Positions 55,838 through 64,000 of a DNA stretch of 64,000 nt are shown here, one piece after another. The number at the start of each line of letters is the position of its first letter. Position 1 is the first letter of the stretch. Position numbers and translations under genes: made by a program. The notes under the pieces are model-generated. The model searched no databases. It was not told the DNA's origin and saw only the letters and a program-made list of their open reading frames with translations. Origin of the DNA: Microbulbifer sp. Q7. GTDB lineage: Bacteria; Pseudomonadota; Gammaproteobacteria; Pseudomonadales; Cellvibrionaceae. The DNA is taken from NCBI RefSeq assembly GCF_001639145.1, contig NZ_LROY01000001.1, positions 374,501 through 438,500 of the forward strand. The letters run 5' to 3'.

Positions 55838-55849
55838 GCGTCGGGTACC

Positions 55850-55985
55850 TCCAAAAATTGTCTTTTTGCACGATAGCCGCGTTGGCTCCGTGCTCAAATC
55901 CTCACGTACTGTCTGTACGCTCCGGTTTTGCGCGCGGTACCTCCTTGCGCTCGCACAAAAATCCTAATTTTTTAAGGCACCCTTG
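55850..55985. repeat. Probable dispersed repeat between LysM gene and dprA
   Basis: The stretch has a mosaic of short palindromes (CGTACTGTCTGTACG at the centre, GCGCGC, GGTACC) unlike the neighbouring genes and no reading frame. It resembles a gammaproteobacterial repeat I have seen between genes, but there is no second copy in this window. It includes the dprA Shine-Dalgarno at its edge. Confidence 0.4.
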
Positions 55986-55996
55986 AACCGTTTAAA

Positions 55997-57064
55997 TTAC
56001 GGGTTACGCACCAAGTCCATTACTGCTAGCGGCTTGTCAGCCTCCAGCACCAGGCCGAGGCTCATTTTTTCAAAGCTGCGGAACACCATCAGCACACCGG
56101 CGCGCTCGTCCGGCAGTTTCACATTTTGCCGGGCCAGCTGGTCGCGTACGGTGGCGCCGCGCTTGTAGATGGCGAGTACGTGGCCGGGCTCCAGACCCTC
56201 GCGCAGACCGCGGTTGAGGGCAACCACATCGTATTTGGCAACCTGGGTAACGCCCTCTTCGACACCGAGAATGATGCCGTCGACGGGAACGGACGGTGCA
56301 CCGGGCTGGAACAGGGCGGCAATGGCGCGCTCCTCAACCGGTAACAGGCGATCCTGCAGGCGGATATCACGGCTGGTACGGGTCACATCAAGGGTGGCCA
56401 CGGCAAAATCGGTATTGGCGTTGTCGACGTCCAGCTGGCGCAGGTCCACAGAACCCACATCCAGGGCCTGCTGGCCAAGCTCTTCACCGGTAAAGGGGTC
56501 CGCGTAAACCGGGCCGGGGCGGTAGATGCCGTAAGAGCCGAGGGGCTCGCGGAAGTCGCCGCGGGCGTAAATCTTTTCGCCGGCACCCATCAGAATGCGC
56601 TGGTCCTGCCCGGATATAACGTAGGGCACGCCCTGGAACGCGTTGGGGCCGACAATGCGGGTGCGCGACAGGAAGGCGTTGATGGCATCCAGCGGAATGG
56701 CCGGGATGGCACTGCCAATGGGCTCGCGGCGCACGGACGGGCCCAGGCGGTTGTTGCTGTTCGGGCTTAGCTTGTAGGCGGTGGGCGCGCGCTCCAGCTC
56801 GAGGCGCGGCTGGCCGTCGATATAGACCAGGTTGAGACGGTCACCGGGGTAGATCAGGTGGGGGTTTTCCACCTGCGGGTTGGCCTGCCAGATTTCCGGC
56901 CAGTACCAGGGCTGGGACAGGAAGGCGCCCGAGATATCCCACAGGGTGTCACCTTTCTGCACCACGTAGGTGTCCGGGTGATCGGGGTTGAGGCGCGAAT
57001 CTTGCGCCTGCAGGCCAAAGGTCGCCAGCAGGGTGGCGGCGGCGGCCAGAATTATTTTTTTCAT
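55997..57064 (-). CDS. LysM domain protein upstream of dprA
   Basis: 355 aa. Signal peptide MKKIILAAAATLLATFGLQA, then one LysM (residues 32-80: YVVQKGDTLWDISGAFL, NPQVENPHLIYPGDRLNL) binding peptidoglycan. The remaining 270 residues carry beta-rich domains of the type found in the PA0020-like family next to dprA and def. Role likely in cell envelope. It is divergent from def across 278 bp with a TATAAT at 57167 and a 9-bp repeat AGCGCTGAG/CTCAGCGCT (57093 and 57175). Confidence 0.9.
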   Translation of the reverse strand: MKKIILAAAATLLATFGLQAQDSRLNPDHPDTYVVQKGDTLWDISGAFLSQPWYWPEIWQANPQVENPHLIYPGDRLNLVYIDGQPRLELERAPTAYKLSPNSNNRLGPSVRREPIGSAIPAIPLDAINAFLSRTRIVGPNAFQGVPYVISGQDQRILMGAGEKIYARGDFREPLGSYGIYRPGPVYADPFTGEELGQQALDVGSVDLRQLDVDNANTDFAVATLDVTRTSRDIRLQDRLLPVEERAIAALFQPGAPSVPVDGIILGVEEGVTQVAKYDVVALNRGLREGLEPGHVLAIYKRGATVRDQLARQNVKLPDERAGVLMVFRSFEKMSLGLVLEADKPLAVMDLVRNP

Positions 57065-57342
57065 GGAAGCATTCCTATGCTTTTTTGTCGCTAGCGCTGA
57101 GGCCTTGTCGTTCGCGGAAATTGTCTGCTGAATCTTTATACGGCTATCACTGGGGTTTTATATCGCTATAATCTCTCAGCGCTGGACCGGTGGCGGCTGA
57201 CGTCGCCGGGAGGGGAGCAAATAAACGCCACCTGGCCCAATGGCCGGTGCGCGACGACAGCTCCCGATTCAGTAAATTTCAAGCGCGATCATTATGTTAT
57301 CAGCGCAAGTTCCACTAAGACTAGAAGTTTGTCACAGGTGTT

Positions 57343-57849
57343 ATGGCCAAACTGGAAATCCTTGAATTCCCCGATCCCCGCTTGCGCAAGGTGGCGGAGC
57401 CTGTTGCTGAGGTGACAGACGACCATCGTACGCTGATCGATGATATGTTCGAGACGATGTATGAGGCGCCGGGCGTGGGCCTGGCGGCGACGCAGATCAA
57501 TGTGCACGAGCGCATTGTGGTGATCGATGTGTCGGAGGATCAGAGTGAGCCGCTGGTGCTGATCAACCCGGAGGTTGAGGTGCTGGATGCGGAGATCCAC
57601 AAGTACGATGAGGGTTGCCTGTCGGTGCCCGGGTTCTACGAGACGGTGCAGCGCCCGCGCAAGATCCGCCTGAAGGCGCTGGATCGCAATGGCGAGGCCT
57701 ACGCCCTGGAGGCCGAGGGGCTACTGGCGGTGTGCATCCAGCATGAGATCGACCATCTCGATGGCAAGCTGTTTGTGGATTACATCTCGCCGCTCAAGCG
57801 CAATCGTATTCGCTCCAAGCTGGAAAAGGCGCATCGCCAGAGAGCGTAA
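57343..57849 (+). CDS. def: Peptide deformylase
   Basis: 168 aa, standard length. The three motifs are [17 protein letters not shown] (metal Cys) and QHEIDHLDG (HExxH). It removes the formyl group from nascent Met. First gene of the def-fmt-rsmB set; the 111-bp palindromic element lies between def and fmt. Confidence 0.98.
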   Translation: MAKLEILEFPDPRLRKVAEPVAEVTDDHRTLIDDMFETMYEAPGVGLAATQINVHERIVVIDVSEDQSEPLVLINPEVEVLDAEIHKYDEGCLSVPGFYETVQRPRKIRLKALDRNGEAYALEAEGLLAVCIQHEIDHLDGKLFVDYISPLKRNRIRSKLEKAHRQRA

Positions 57850-57871
57850 GTTCTTTTTACAGCTCGGTAGC

Positions 57872-57982
57872 GTCGGGGCACCGGGTGTGGGTTTTCAGGA
57901 CCGCTGTAGACCCATCCCTGGGCGCTTCGGCGCAAACATCCTGTTTGCGACGATCCTGAAAACCCACACCCGGCACCCCGAC
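57872..57982 (+). repeat. Palindromic repeat element copy A
   Basis: About 111 bp between def and fmt. Arms CCGGGTGTGGGTTTTCAGGA (57881-57900) and its exact complement (57954-57973) are perfect over 20 bp, extended by GTCGGGG/CCCCGAC; the 53-nt centre holds the inner hairpins GCGCTTCGGCGC and CGCAAACA-TCC-TGTTTGCG. Copy B (60454-60564) is the same element in reverse. Confidence 0.9.
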
Positions 57983-58043
57983 TTCGCATCTGATTCCTGG
58001 ACTTCGCATCCAAGTCCGCTTCCTCCTACCTGAAAGTACGTTC

Positions 58044-59012
58044 ATGAGCCTGAATATCATCTTTGCCGGCACCCCCGACTTTGCCGCGATTCACCTGCAA
58101 ACCCTGCTCGACAGCGAACACAAAGTGATCGCGGTCTACAGCCAGCCGGATAGACCCGCGGGGCGCGGCAAGAAGCTGCTGTCCAGCCCGGTGAAACAGC
58201 TGGCGCTGGAGCACGACATTCCGGTGTATCAGCCACTGTCCCTGCGGGACGAAAACGCGCAGCAAGAACTGGCGGCGCTGAATGCTGACCTGATGGTGGT
58301 GGTGGCCTACGGGCTGATTCTGCCGCAGGTGGTGCTGGATACGCCCCGTCTCGGGTGCGTGAATGTACATGCTTCCTTATTGCCGCGCTGGCGCGGGGCG
58401 GCGCCGATTCAGCGGGCGGTGGAGGCCGGCGACGCAGAAAGTGGTGTGGCGATCATGCAGATGGAGGCGGGGCTGGATACCGGGCCGGTGTTAGTCGAGG
58501 CCCGTACACCCATTGCCGCCCATGAGACCGGTGGCAGCCTGCACGACAAGCTGGCGCGTCTCGGCGGGCCGGCGCTGCTGGAGGCGCTGCAGCTGCTGGA
58601 GAGCGGCACGGCGAAACCGCAGGTACAGGACGATACGCTGGCCAATTACGCCGGCAAGATTTCCAAGGAGGAGGCGCGCATCGACTGGCAGCGCCCGGCG
58701 GCAGAGCTGGCGCGCCTGATCCGGGCATTTAACCCGTTTCCCGTGTGCTGGACCGAGTATCAGGACGGCAAGGGCAAGACCCAGCGCCTGCGGATATACC
58801 AGGCAAAACACGAACAGGGCTGTCATACCGACGCGCCGGGCACGATTCTCAGTGCCGATGATGAGGGTATTCTGGTGGCCTGTGGGCGCGAGGCTCTGCG
58901 CCTGACGCAGCTACAATTGCCGGGCAAGAAGGCGCTGCCGTTGGCGGAGATCTTGAAAGGCTACCGCGACCTGTTCACCGCTGGCACCACACTGGGTACT
59001 GACCATGAATGA
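58044..59012 (+). CDS. fmt: Methionyl-tRNA formyltransferase
   Basis: 322 aa. [15 protein letters not shown] binds 10-formyl-[22 protein letters not shown] and [11 protein letters not shown] are the SLLPxxRG and second motifs; the C-terminal OB-like domain is complete. It adds formyl to initiator Met-tRNA. Its end overlaps rsmB by 8 bp. Confidence 0.97.
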   Translation: MSLNIIFAGTPDFAAIHLQTLLDSEHKVIAVYSQPDRPAGRGKKLLSSPVKQLALEHDIPVYQPLSLRDENAQQELAALNADLMVVVAYGLILPQVVLDTPRLGCVNVHASLLPRWRGAAPIQRAVEAGDAESGVAIMQMEAGLDTGPVLVEARTPIAAHETGGSLHDKLARLGGPALLEALQLLESGTAKPQVQDDTLANYAGKISKEEARIDWQRPAAELARLIRAFNPFPVCWTEYQDGKGKTQRLRIYQAKHEQGCHTDAPGTILSADDEGILVACGREALRLTQLQLPGKKALPLAEILKGYRDLFTAGTTLGTDHE

Positions 59013-60312
59013 TCCCCGCGCTCTGGCGGCCCGCGTTGTCGCCCGCCTGATTCAGGACCGCGGTTCGCTGCAGCGGCTGCTGCCCTGGGCGGAAAAGCAG
59101 GTAGAAGATAAAGACCGCTCCCTGCTGCGCGAGCTCTGCTACGGCACCGCCCGCTTCGCGCCGCGATTGGAGCTGATCCTCGGCAAACTGTCGAAAAAAA
59201 CCATCAAAGATGAAGAGCTGGCCGCGCTGATGCTGGTTGGCCTGTACCAGCTGGAATACACCCGTATCCCCGACCACGCCGCCATTGGTGCCACGGTGGA
59301 AGCGGCGCGCGCGCTCAAGCTTGGACATGCCACCGGTGTGGTCAATGGCGTTCTGCGCAATGCGCTGCGTAATAAGGAAGTGCTCACTCGCAAACTCTCC
59401 GGCAACCCCCAGTTCAGCTCCGCCCACCCCGAGTGGCTGCAGCAGGCCATCAAGGCCGCCTGGGGAACAGAGGCGCGCGCCATATTCACCGCCAATAACG
59501 CCAACCCGCCCATGACCCTGCGGGTGAACCTGTCGAAAACCAGCCGCGACGAATACCTCGAACAACTACAGCAAGCCGGCATCCCGGCCCAGGCGTGCGA
59601 ATTTTCCGCGGCGGGACTGGTGCTGGAAAACCCCGTTGCCGTCACCCGCCTGCCCGGCTTCGACGACGGCCTCGTCAGTGTTCAGGACCAGTCGGCACAA
59701 CTCGCCGCACCGCTGCTCGACCCGCAGCCCGGGGAAAAAATCCTCGACGCCTGCGCCGCTCCCGGGGGTAAAACCTGCCACCTGCTGGAACTTCAGCCCG
59801 ACCTCGACCTCAGCGCCCTGGATATCGAAGAAGAACGCCTCGACCGCGTCATCGAAAATCTCGAACGACTCGGCGTTGGCGCCCAGATCATCTGCGCCGA
59901 CGCCGCCGAGCCGGAACACTGGTGGGACGGCGAACCCTTCGACCGCATCCTGCTCGATGCCCCCTGCTCCGCCACCGGCGTCATCCGCCGCAACCCGGAT
60001 ATCAAACTCCTGCGCCGCGCCGACGACATCCCCGAACTGGCCGAGCTACAGGGCAAAATCCTGCGTGCCATGTGGCGCCTGTTAAAACCGGGCGGCATCC
60101 TGCTCTACGCCACCTGTTCCATGCTCCCCGAGGAAAACAGCGCTCAAGTGGCGCGCTTCATTGCGGAGACGCCGGATGCGAGGGACAATACGCCGCAATT
60201 GCTGAATGAGCAGCCCTGGGGGTTGCCGCAGGAGGCGGGTATGCAGCTGCTGCCTGGCATCCATGCGGGTGATGGGTTTTATTACGCGAAGCTTGAAAAG
60301 GCCAAAAAGTAA
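59005..60312 (+). CDS. rsmB: 16S rRNA (cytosine967-C5)-methyltransferase
   Basis: 435 aa. The N-terminal ~140 residues are a NusB-like helical domain; then a SAM methyltransferase with [29 protein letters not shown] and [12 protein letters not shown], carrying both RsmB cysteines. It methylates C967 of 16S rRNA. The 8-bp overlap with fmt means coupled translation. Confidence 0.97.
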   Translation: MNDPRALAARVVARLIQDRGSLQRLLPWAEKQVEDKDRSLLRELCYGTARFAPRLELILGKLSKKTIKDEELAALMLVGLYQLEYTRIPDHAAIGATVEAARALKLGHATGVVNGVLRNALRNKEVLTRKLSGNPQFSSAHPEWLQQAIKAAWGTEARAIFTANNANPPMTLRVNLSKTSRDEYLEQLQQAGIPAQACEFSAAGLVLENPVAVTRLPGFDDGLVSVQDQSAQLAAPLLDPQPGEKILDACAAPGGKTCHLLELQPDLDLSALDIEEERLDRVIENLERLGVGAQIICADAAEPEHWWDGEPFDRILLDAPCSATGVIRRNPDIKLLRRADDIPELAELQGKILRAMWRLLKPGGILLYATCSMLPEENSAQVARFIAETPDARDNTPQLLNEQPWGLPQEAGMQLLPGIHAGDGFYYAKLEKAKK

Positions 60313-60326
60313 CTATGCACCTGTAG

Positions 60327-60351
60327 GGTAGATAAGCGCAGCGCATCTACC
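60327..60351. repeat. Short palindromic repeat GGTAGAT type (copy 2)
   Basis: GGTAGATAAGCGC-AGCGCATCTACC hairpin just after rsmB; same core as the copies at 38544 and 60379, opposite orientation to the latter. Confidence 0.65.
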
Positions 60352-60378
60352 GTTTGTCGGGGAGCCCGGTAGGAGAAT

Positions 60379-60404
60379 GGTGGATGCGCTTACGCTTATC
60401 CACC
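60379..60404. repeat. Short palindromic repeat GGTGGAT type (copy 3)
   Basis: GGTGGATGCG-CTTA-CGCTTATCCACC followed by CTACGG; nearly identical to the copy at 38544. Confidence 0.7.
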
Positions 60405-60453
60405 CTACGGAATGGTTCACCCGCACATACGCAGTACAAGAGTAAGAATCGAA

Positions 60454-60564
60454 GTCGGGGTGCCGGGTGGAGGTTTTCAGGATCGTCGCAAACAGGATGT
60501 TTGCGCCGAAGCGCCCAGGGATGGGTCTACAGCGGTCCTGAAAACCTCCACCCGGTGCGCCGGC
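60454..60564 (-). repeat. Palindromic repeat element copy B (inverted)
   Basis: Between rsmB and trkA. The inner 53 nt (60483-60535) are the exact reverse complement of copy A. The 20-bp arms (60463-60482 and 60536-60555) are again perfectly complementary to each other, but differ from those of copy A at two positions, each matched on the opposite arm. Confidence 0.9.
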
Positions 60565-60613
60565 GCCACCGCGATAGCAACAAAGCGCCAGCGGACCAGG
60601 CCCAAAAACAACT

Positions 60614-61999
60614 ATGAAAATCATTATTCTCGGCGCCGGCCAGGTCGGTGGATCACTGGCAGAAAGTCTCGCCTCGGAACGTAACGACATTGTTCTGGTA
60701 GACAGCGACGAGAAAACTTTGCGCGAGCTGCGCGATCGCATCGACATTGGCGTGGTCGTCGGCCACGCCTCGCATCCGGATATCCTGCAGGAAGCCGGCA
60801 TCGAAGACGCCGACATACTGGTAGCCGTCACCAACAACGACGAAACCAACATGGCCGCCTGCCAGATCGCCCACTCCCTGTTCCGGGTCACCACCAAAAT
60901 CGCCCGCGTGCGCGCCTCCGCCTACCTGCAATATCCCGAACTGTTCTCCACCGAATCCATCCCCATCGATGTCCTCATCAGCCCCGAACAGATCGTGTCC
61001 GAATACATATCCCGGCTGATCGAACACCCCGGTGCCCTGCAGGTACTCGACTTCGCCAACGGCCGCGTCCAGCTCGTCGCCGTGCGCGCCGTACAGGGCG
61101 GCCCACTGGTCGGCCACCAGCTGCGCTACCTGCGCGAACACATGCCCAAAGTCGACACCCGGGTTGCCGCCATCTACCGCCGCAACAGCCCCATCATCCC
61201 CCAGGGCAGCACCGTCATCGAAGCCGGCGACGAAGTCTTCTTCATCGCCGCCCGGCAAGACATTCGTGCCGTCATGAGCGAACTGCGCCGACTGGAACAG
61301 GGCTACAAACGCATCACCATCGCCGGCGGCGGCAATATCGGGTTGCGCCTCGCGCACAAACTGGAAAACCGCTACTCGGTCAAAATCATCGAGCAGGACC
61401 ACGATCGCTGTATCTTCCTTTCCGAAGAACTGAGCAACAGCATCGTGTTGCACGGCAGCGCCTCCGACCAGGACCTGCTGCTGGAAGAAAATATCGAAGA
61501 CACCGATGTGTTCCTCGCCCTCACCAACGACGATGAGGCCAACATCATGTCGTCCCTGCTCGCCAAACGTCTCGGCACACGCAAGGTCATGGCACTGATC
61601 AACAACCGCGCCTATGTGGACCTGGTACAGGGTGGCGAAATCGATATTGCCATTTCACCTCAACAAAACACCATCGGCAGTCTGCTCACCCATGTGCGTC
61701 GCGGAGACATGGTCAATGTGCATTCCCTGCGCCGCGGTGCCGCCGAAGCCATTGAGGTCATTGCCCACGGTGACAAGCGCACCTCCAAGGTCGTGGGTCG
61801 CAAAATCGAGGATATCGACTTGCCGGAAGGCGCCAGCATCGGTGCGATCGTGCGTGAGCGGGACGGTGACAGCCAGGTACTGATTGCCCACGACAACATC
61901 ATCGTGGAAACCGACGATCACGTGATCGTGTTCCTCGTTGACCGCCGCCATACCCGCCACGTGGAGCAATTGTTCCAGGTCGGCTTCAGCTTCTTCTGA
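60614..61999 (+). CDS. trkA: Trk potassium uptake regulatory subunit TrkA
   Basis: 461 aa, two tandem RCK units: [17 protein letters not shown] with TrkA_C around 140-225, then [19 protein letters not shown] and a second TrkA_C near 375-455. The subunit binds NAD(H) on each N-domain and gates the TrkH channel. trkH follows 17 bp later. The rsmB-trkA order matches pseudomonads. Confidence 0.97.
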   Translation: MKIIILGAGQVGGSLAESLASERNDIVLVDSDEKTLRELRDRIDIGVVVGHASHPDILQEAGIEDADILVAVTNNDETNMAACQIAHSLFRVTTKIARVRASAYLQYPELFSTESIPIDVLISPEQIVSEYISRLIEHPGALQVLDFANGRVQLVAVRAVQGGPLVGHQLRYLREHMPKVDTRVAAIYRRNSPIIPQGSTVIEAGDEVFFIAARQDIRAVMSELRRLEQGYKRITIAGGGNIGLRLAHKLENRYSVKIIEQDHDRCIFLSEELSNSIVLHGSASDQDLLLEENIEDTDVFLALTNDDEANIMSSLLAKRLGTRKVMALINNRAYVDLVQGGEIDIAISPQQNTIGSLLTHVRRGDMVNVHSLRRGAAEAIEVIAHGDKRTSKVVGRKIEDIDLPEGASIGAIVRERDGDSQVLIAHDNIIVETDDHVIVFLVDRRHTRHVEQLFQVGFSFF

Positions 62000-62016
62000 C
62001 GGCGGGAACCCGAGCC

Positions 62017-63468
62017 ATGCGATTTGCAGTCATAGCGCGTGTATTTGGCATTTTGCTGACGGTATTCAGCCTCACGTTGCTGCCGCCGATCGGCGTCTCC
62101 CTGTGGTACGAAGATGGCACCCACATCGCATTCACCATTGCCTTCGCCATCACCCTGCTCACCGGCCTGTTTATGTGGCTGCCGGTACACGACCTGAAAC
62201 AGGATCTGCGCACCCGCGACGGCTTTGTGGTGACCTCCCTGTTCTGGCTGATTCTGGGCAGCTTCGGCTCGCTGCCGCTGATTATCAGCCCACAGCCGGA
62301 TCTCAGTGTGGTCGACTCCATTTTCGAGTCCATCTCGGGCCTGACCACCACCGGCGCCACCACCATCACCGGTCTCGACACCCTGCCCCCGGCCATTTTG
62401 TACTATCGGCAGCAACTGCAATGGGTCGGTGGTATCGGGGTAATTGTTATCGCTCTGGCGATCCTGCCAATGCTCGGCATTGGTGGTATGCAGCTGTACA
62501 AGGCGGAAATGCCGGGGCCGGTGAAAGACACCAAGTTAACGCCGCGTATCGCGGAAACCGCACGCGCGCTGTTCGTGATTTATATTGTGCTGACCATCCT
62601 GTGCGGTATCGGCTACTGGTGGGCCGGGATGACGGTGTTTGATGCGGTGGGCCACGCCTTTTCCACGGTGGCCAACGGTGGCTTCTCCACCCACGATGCG
62701 AGCATGGGGTTTTACGCCCACAACCACGCCATTATGGCGATCGCAATTATTTTTATGCTCACCGCGGCCATTAACTTCGGCCTGCATTTTGTTGCGCTGA
62801 GCAACAGGACCCTGAGCCACTACTGGAAAGATTCCGAGTTCCGTTTTTATGTAATGGTCACCATCGGCGCATGCGGCATTATCGTCGGCTACCTGTATGC
62901 ATCCGGCACCTTTGATATGCAGAGCAGTATGCTGCACGGGGTGTTTCAGGTGGTCTCCATCGGCACCACCGCGGGGTTTGCTTCCGAGAGTTTTGCCCTG
63001 TGGCCGGCGTTCCTTCCGTATATTCTGTTACTGCTCGGCATTATGGGTGCCTGCGCCGGTTCCACATCGGGCGGCATCAAGTCCGTACGCGTGATGCTGA
63101 TTGTGAAGTCCGGATTGCGGGAACTGAACCGGCTGGTGCATCCGAACGCGGTGGTGCCGATCAAGGTAAACCGCAAAATCGTCCCGTCGCGAGTTACCGA
63201 TGCGGTGTGGGGATTTTTTGCCATTTATATTCTGTCGTTCTTCGTGCTCACCATTATCGTGATGGCAACCGGGGAAAATTTCGTTACCTCCTTTTCCACC
63301 GTCGCCTCGTGCCTGAGTAATATCGGCCCGGCCCTGGGCGATGCGGCAGCGCATTACGGTGAAGTGAATGAAATTGCGAAATGCTTTTTGATTCTGGCGA
63401 TGCTGATGGGACGCCTGGAAATCTTTACCCTGCTGGTGCTGCTGACGCCGGCGTTCTGGCGGCATTGA
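62017..63468 (+). CDS. trkH: Trk potassium uptake channel subunit TrkH
   Basis: 483 aa, about ten membrane helices in four pore repeats. Selectivity-filter segments: SGLTTTGATTITGLDTLP, ANGGFSTHDASMG, SIGTTAGFASESF and CLSNIGPALGD. SxxGGIK (STSGGIKSVR) is a cytoplasmic gating loop. It imports K+ with TrkA. It is convergent with the next gene, 9 bp apart. Confidence 0.97.
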   Translation: MRFAVIARVFGILLTVFSLTLLPPIGVSLWYEDGTHIAFTIAFAITLLTGLFMWLPVHDLKQDLRTRDGFVVTSLFWLILGSFGSLPLIISPQPDLSVVDSIFESISGLTTTGATTITGLDTLPPAILYYRQQLQWVGGIGVIVIALAILPMLGIGGMQLYKAEMPGPVKDTKLTPRIAETARALFVIYIVLTILCGIGYWWAGMTVFDAVGHAFSTVANGGFSTHDASMGFYAHNHAIMAIAIIFMLTAAINFGLHFVALSNRTLSHYWKDSEFRFYVMVTIGACGIIVGYLYASGTFDMQSSMLHGVFQVVSIGTTAGFASESFALWPAFLPYILLLLGIMGACAGSTSGGIKSVRVMLIVKSGLRELNRLVHPNAVVPIKVNRKIVPSRVTDAVWGFFAIYILSFFVLTIIVMATGENFVTSFSTVASCLSNIGPALGDAAAHYGEVNEIAKCFLILAMLMGRLEIFTLLVLLTPAFWRH

Positions 63469-63477
63469 ATACCGGCA

Positions 63478-64000
63478 TCAATGGAAGCGATCGTATTCCC
63501 GCCGAATCACTTTCCAGTAGCGCGGTAAGAATTTATATAGCACCCACAATTCCGACAGGCAGCCGATAAACGTCAATGCCCCCAGCGTGCGCTCAAAAAT
63601 TTCATCGGCGCCTGTGCTCTCATCCAACAGCTCGATTACCCACAGGTCGACGAAGCCCATTCCCAGCACCAGAAATACGATCAGCGCGGCAAATTTTGTC
63701 GCGCCATCCGGCACCACATTAATTGGCCTTTTCAGCCACAACAAAAACACCGGCAGAACACTCAGCTGCACCAGGTAGCGAAATACAATCAGCACGGTGT
63801 ACAGCGGACCTATGGCATCGAAGTACCACAGCAGCGGAATCAGGCACAGCACGAAAACCCGGTCGGCAACCGGGTCGAGGATTGAGCCAAGGTAAGTCTT
63901 CCAGCCAAACCGACTGGCCAGGTAACCATCGAGAAAATCGGTGGCAGCAGCAACACCGAACAATACCAGCGCCCAGAGGTGTTCCTGATTCAGCGAGAGC
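63478..64000 (-). CDS. CDP-alcohol phosphatidyltransferase, C-terminal part (5' end outside window)
   Basis: About 173 codons visible; the frame is open to the window edge, so the N-terminus lies beyond 64000. TDFLDGYLASRFGWKTYLGS...LDPVADR is the CDP-alcohol phosphotransferase signature (DG...AR-like, G, D, D), with Ser in place of Arg after LA. Several membrane helices follow. Such enzymes make phosphatidylglycerol-phosphate or related phospholipids; which one is unclear. Confidence 0.85.
   Translation of the reverse strand, partial: LSLNQEHLWALVLFGVAAATDFLDGYLASRFGWKTYLGSILDPVADRVFVLCLIPLLWYFDAIGPLYTVLIVFRYLVQLSVLPVFLLWLKRPINVVPDGATKFAALIVFLVLGMGFVDLWVIELLDESTGADEIFERTLGALTFIGCLSELWVLYKFLPRYWKVIRREYDRFH

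Overview
The window looks like an oriC-proximal chromosomal segment of a high-GC marine gammaproteobacterium of the Cellvibrionales/Pseudomonadales kind; a Microbulbifer-like organism is my best guess, inferred from gene content and style only. Blocks of conserved gene order match what I remember of Pseudomonas: dsbA-cytochrome c4-engB-(sRNA)-polA-znuABC; the cox-ctaG-surf1-ctaA-ctaB-sco oxidase cluster; a YheV-type zinc ribbon next to prlC; and aroE-hemF-tsaC-dprA-LysM | def-fmt-rsmB-trkA. I see no rRNA, tRNA, CRISPR array, insertion sequence or prophage.

Layout. 0-6.7 kb: the tail of a C39-like peptidase, an M28 lipoprotein peptidase, a degenerate metallo-beta-lactamase-like protein, an ACT protein, two tandem divergent secreted paralogues, and an anchored cytochrome c resembling the periplasmic half of an FTR1 iron permease. 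6.8-16.1 kb: envelope redox proteins (DsbA, cytochrome c4), EngB, PolA and the zinc importer ZnuABC. The 775-bp polA-engB gap ends two probable minus-strand small RNAs, one in the Spot 42/ErsA position. 16.1-17.7 kb: three tiny membrane proteins and a CPBP protease. 17.8-26.8 kb: a complete caa3/aa3-type cytochrome c oxidase operon with heme A and copper assembly factors. 27-40.5 kb: MATE transporter, PrlC, gamma carbonic anhydrase, an alkylsulfatase-like lipoprotein, a Sel1/TonB-C protein, a two-gene set that could degrade a guanidino compound (pentein deiminase plus N-carbamoylase-type hydrolase), and a small cytochrome c. 40.6-46 kb: purEK, aroE, hemF and tsaC. 46.2-54.6 kb: an accessory block between tsaC and dprA with a giant GlyGly-CTERM subtilase, an XRE-cupin regulator and a sorbosone-dehydrogenase-like protein. 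54.6-64 kb: dprA, LysM, def-fmt-rsmB, trkA-trkH and a partial CDP-alcohol phosphatidyltransferase.

How the genes fit together: the oxidase operon, cytochrome c4, CtaA/CyoE, HemF and DsbA form a respiratory and envelope-redox theme; def and fmt handle formyl-methionine; trkA and trkH handle potassium uptake; the secreted subtilase and the lipoprotein hydrolases fit a polymer-degrading marine lifestyle.

Non-coding highlights are a pair of ~110-bp palindromic elements in opposite orientation around fmt-rsmB whose 53-nt cores are identical and whose arms differ only by compensatory changes; a 12-bp tandem repeat array of nine perfect copies; an RpoE-like promoter with a terminator at the expected ErsA/Spot 42 locus; and dyads upstream of the cox operon, the znu genes and the subtilase. 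Several starts were moved inward where a signal peptide or Shine-Dalgarno sequence argued for it; the reason is given in each entry.
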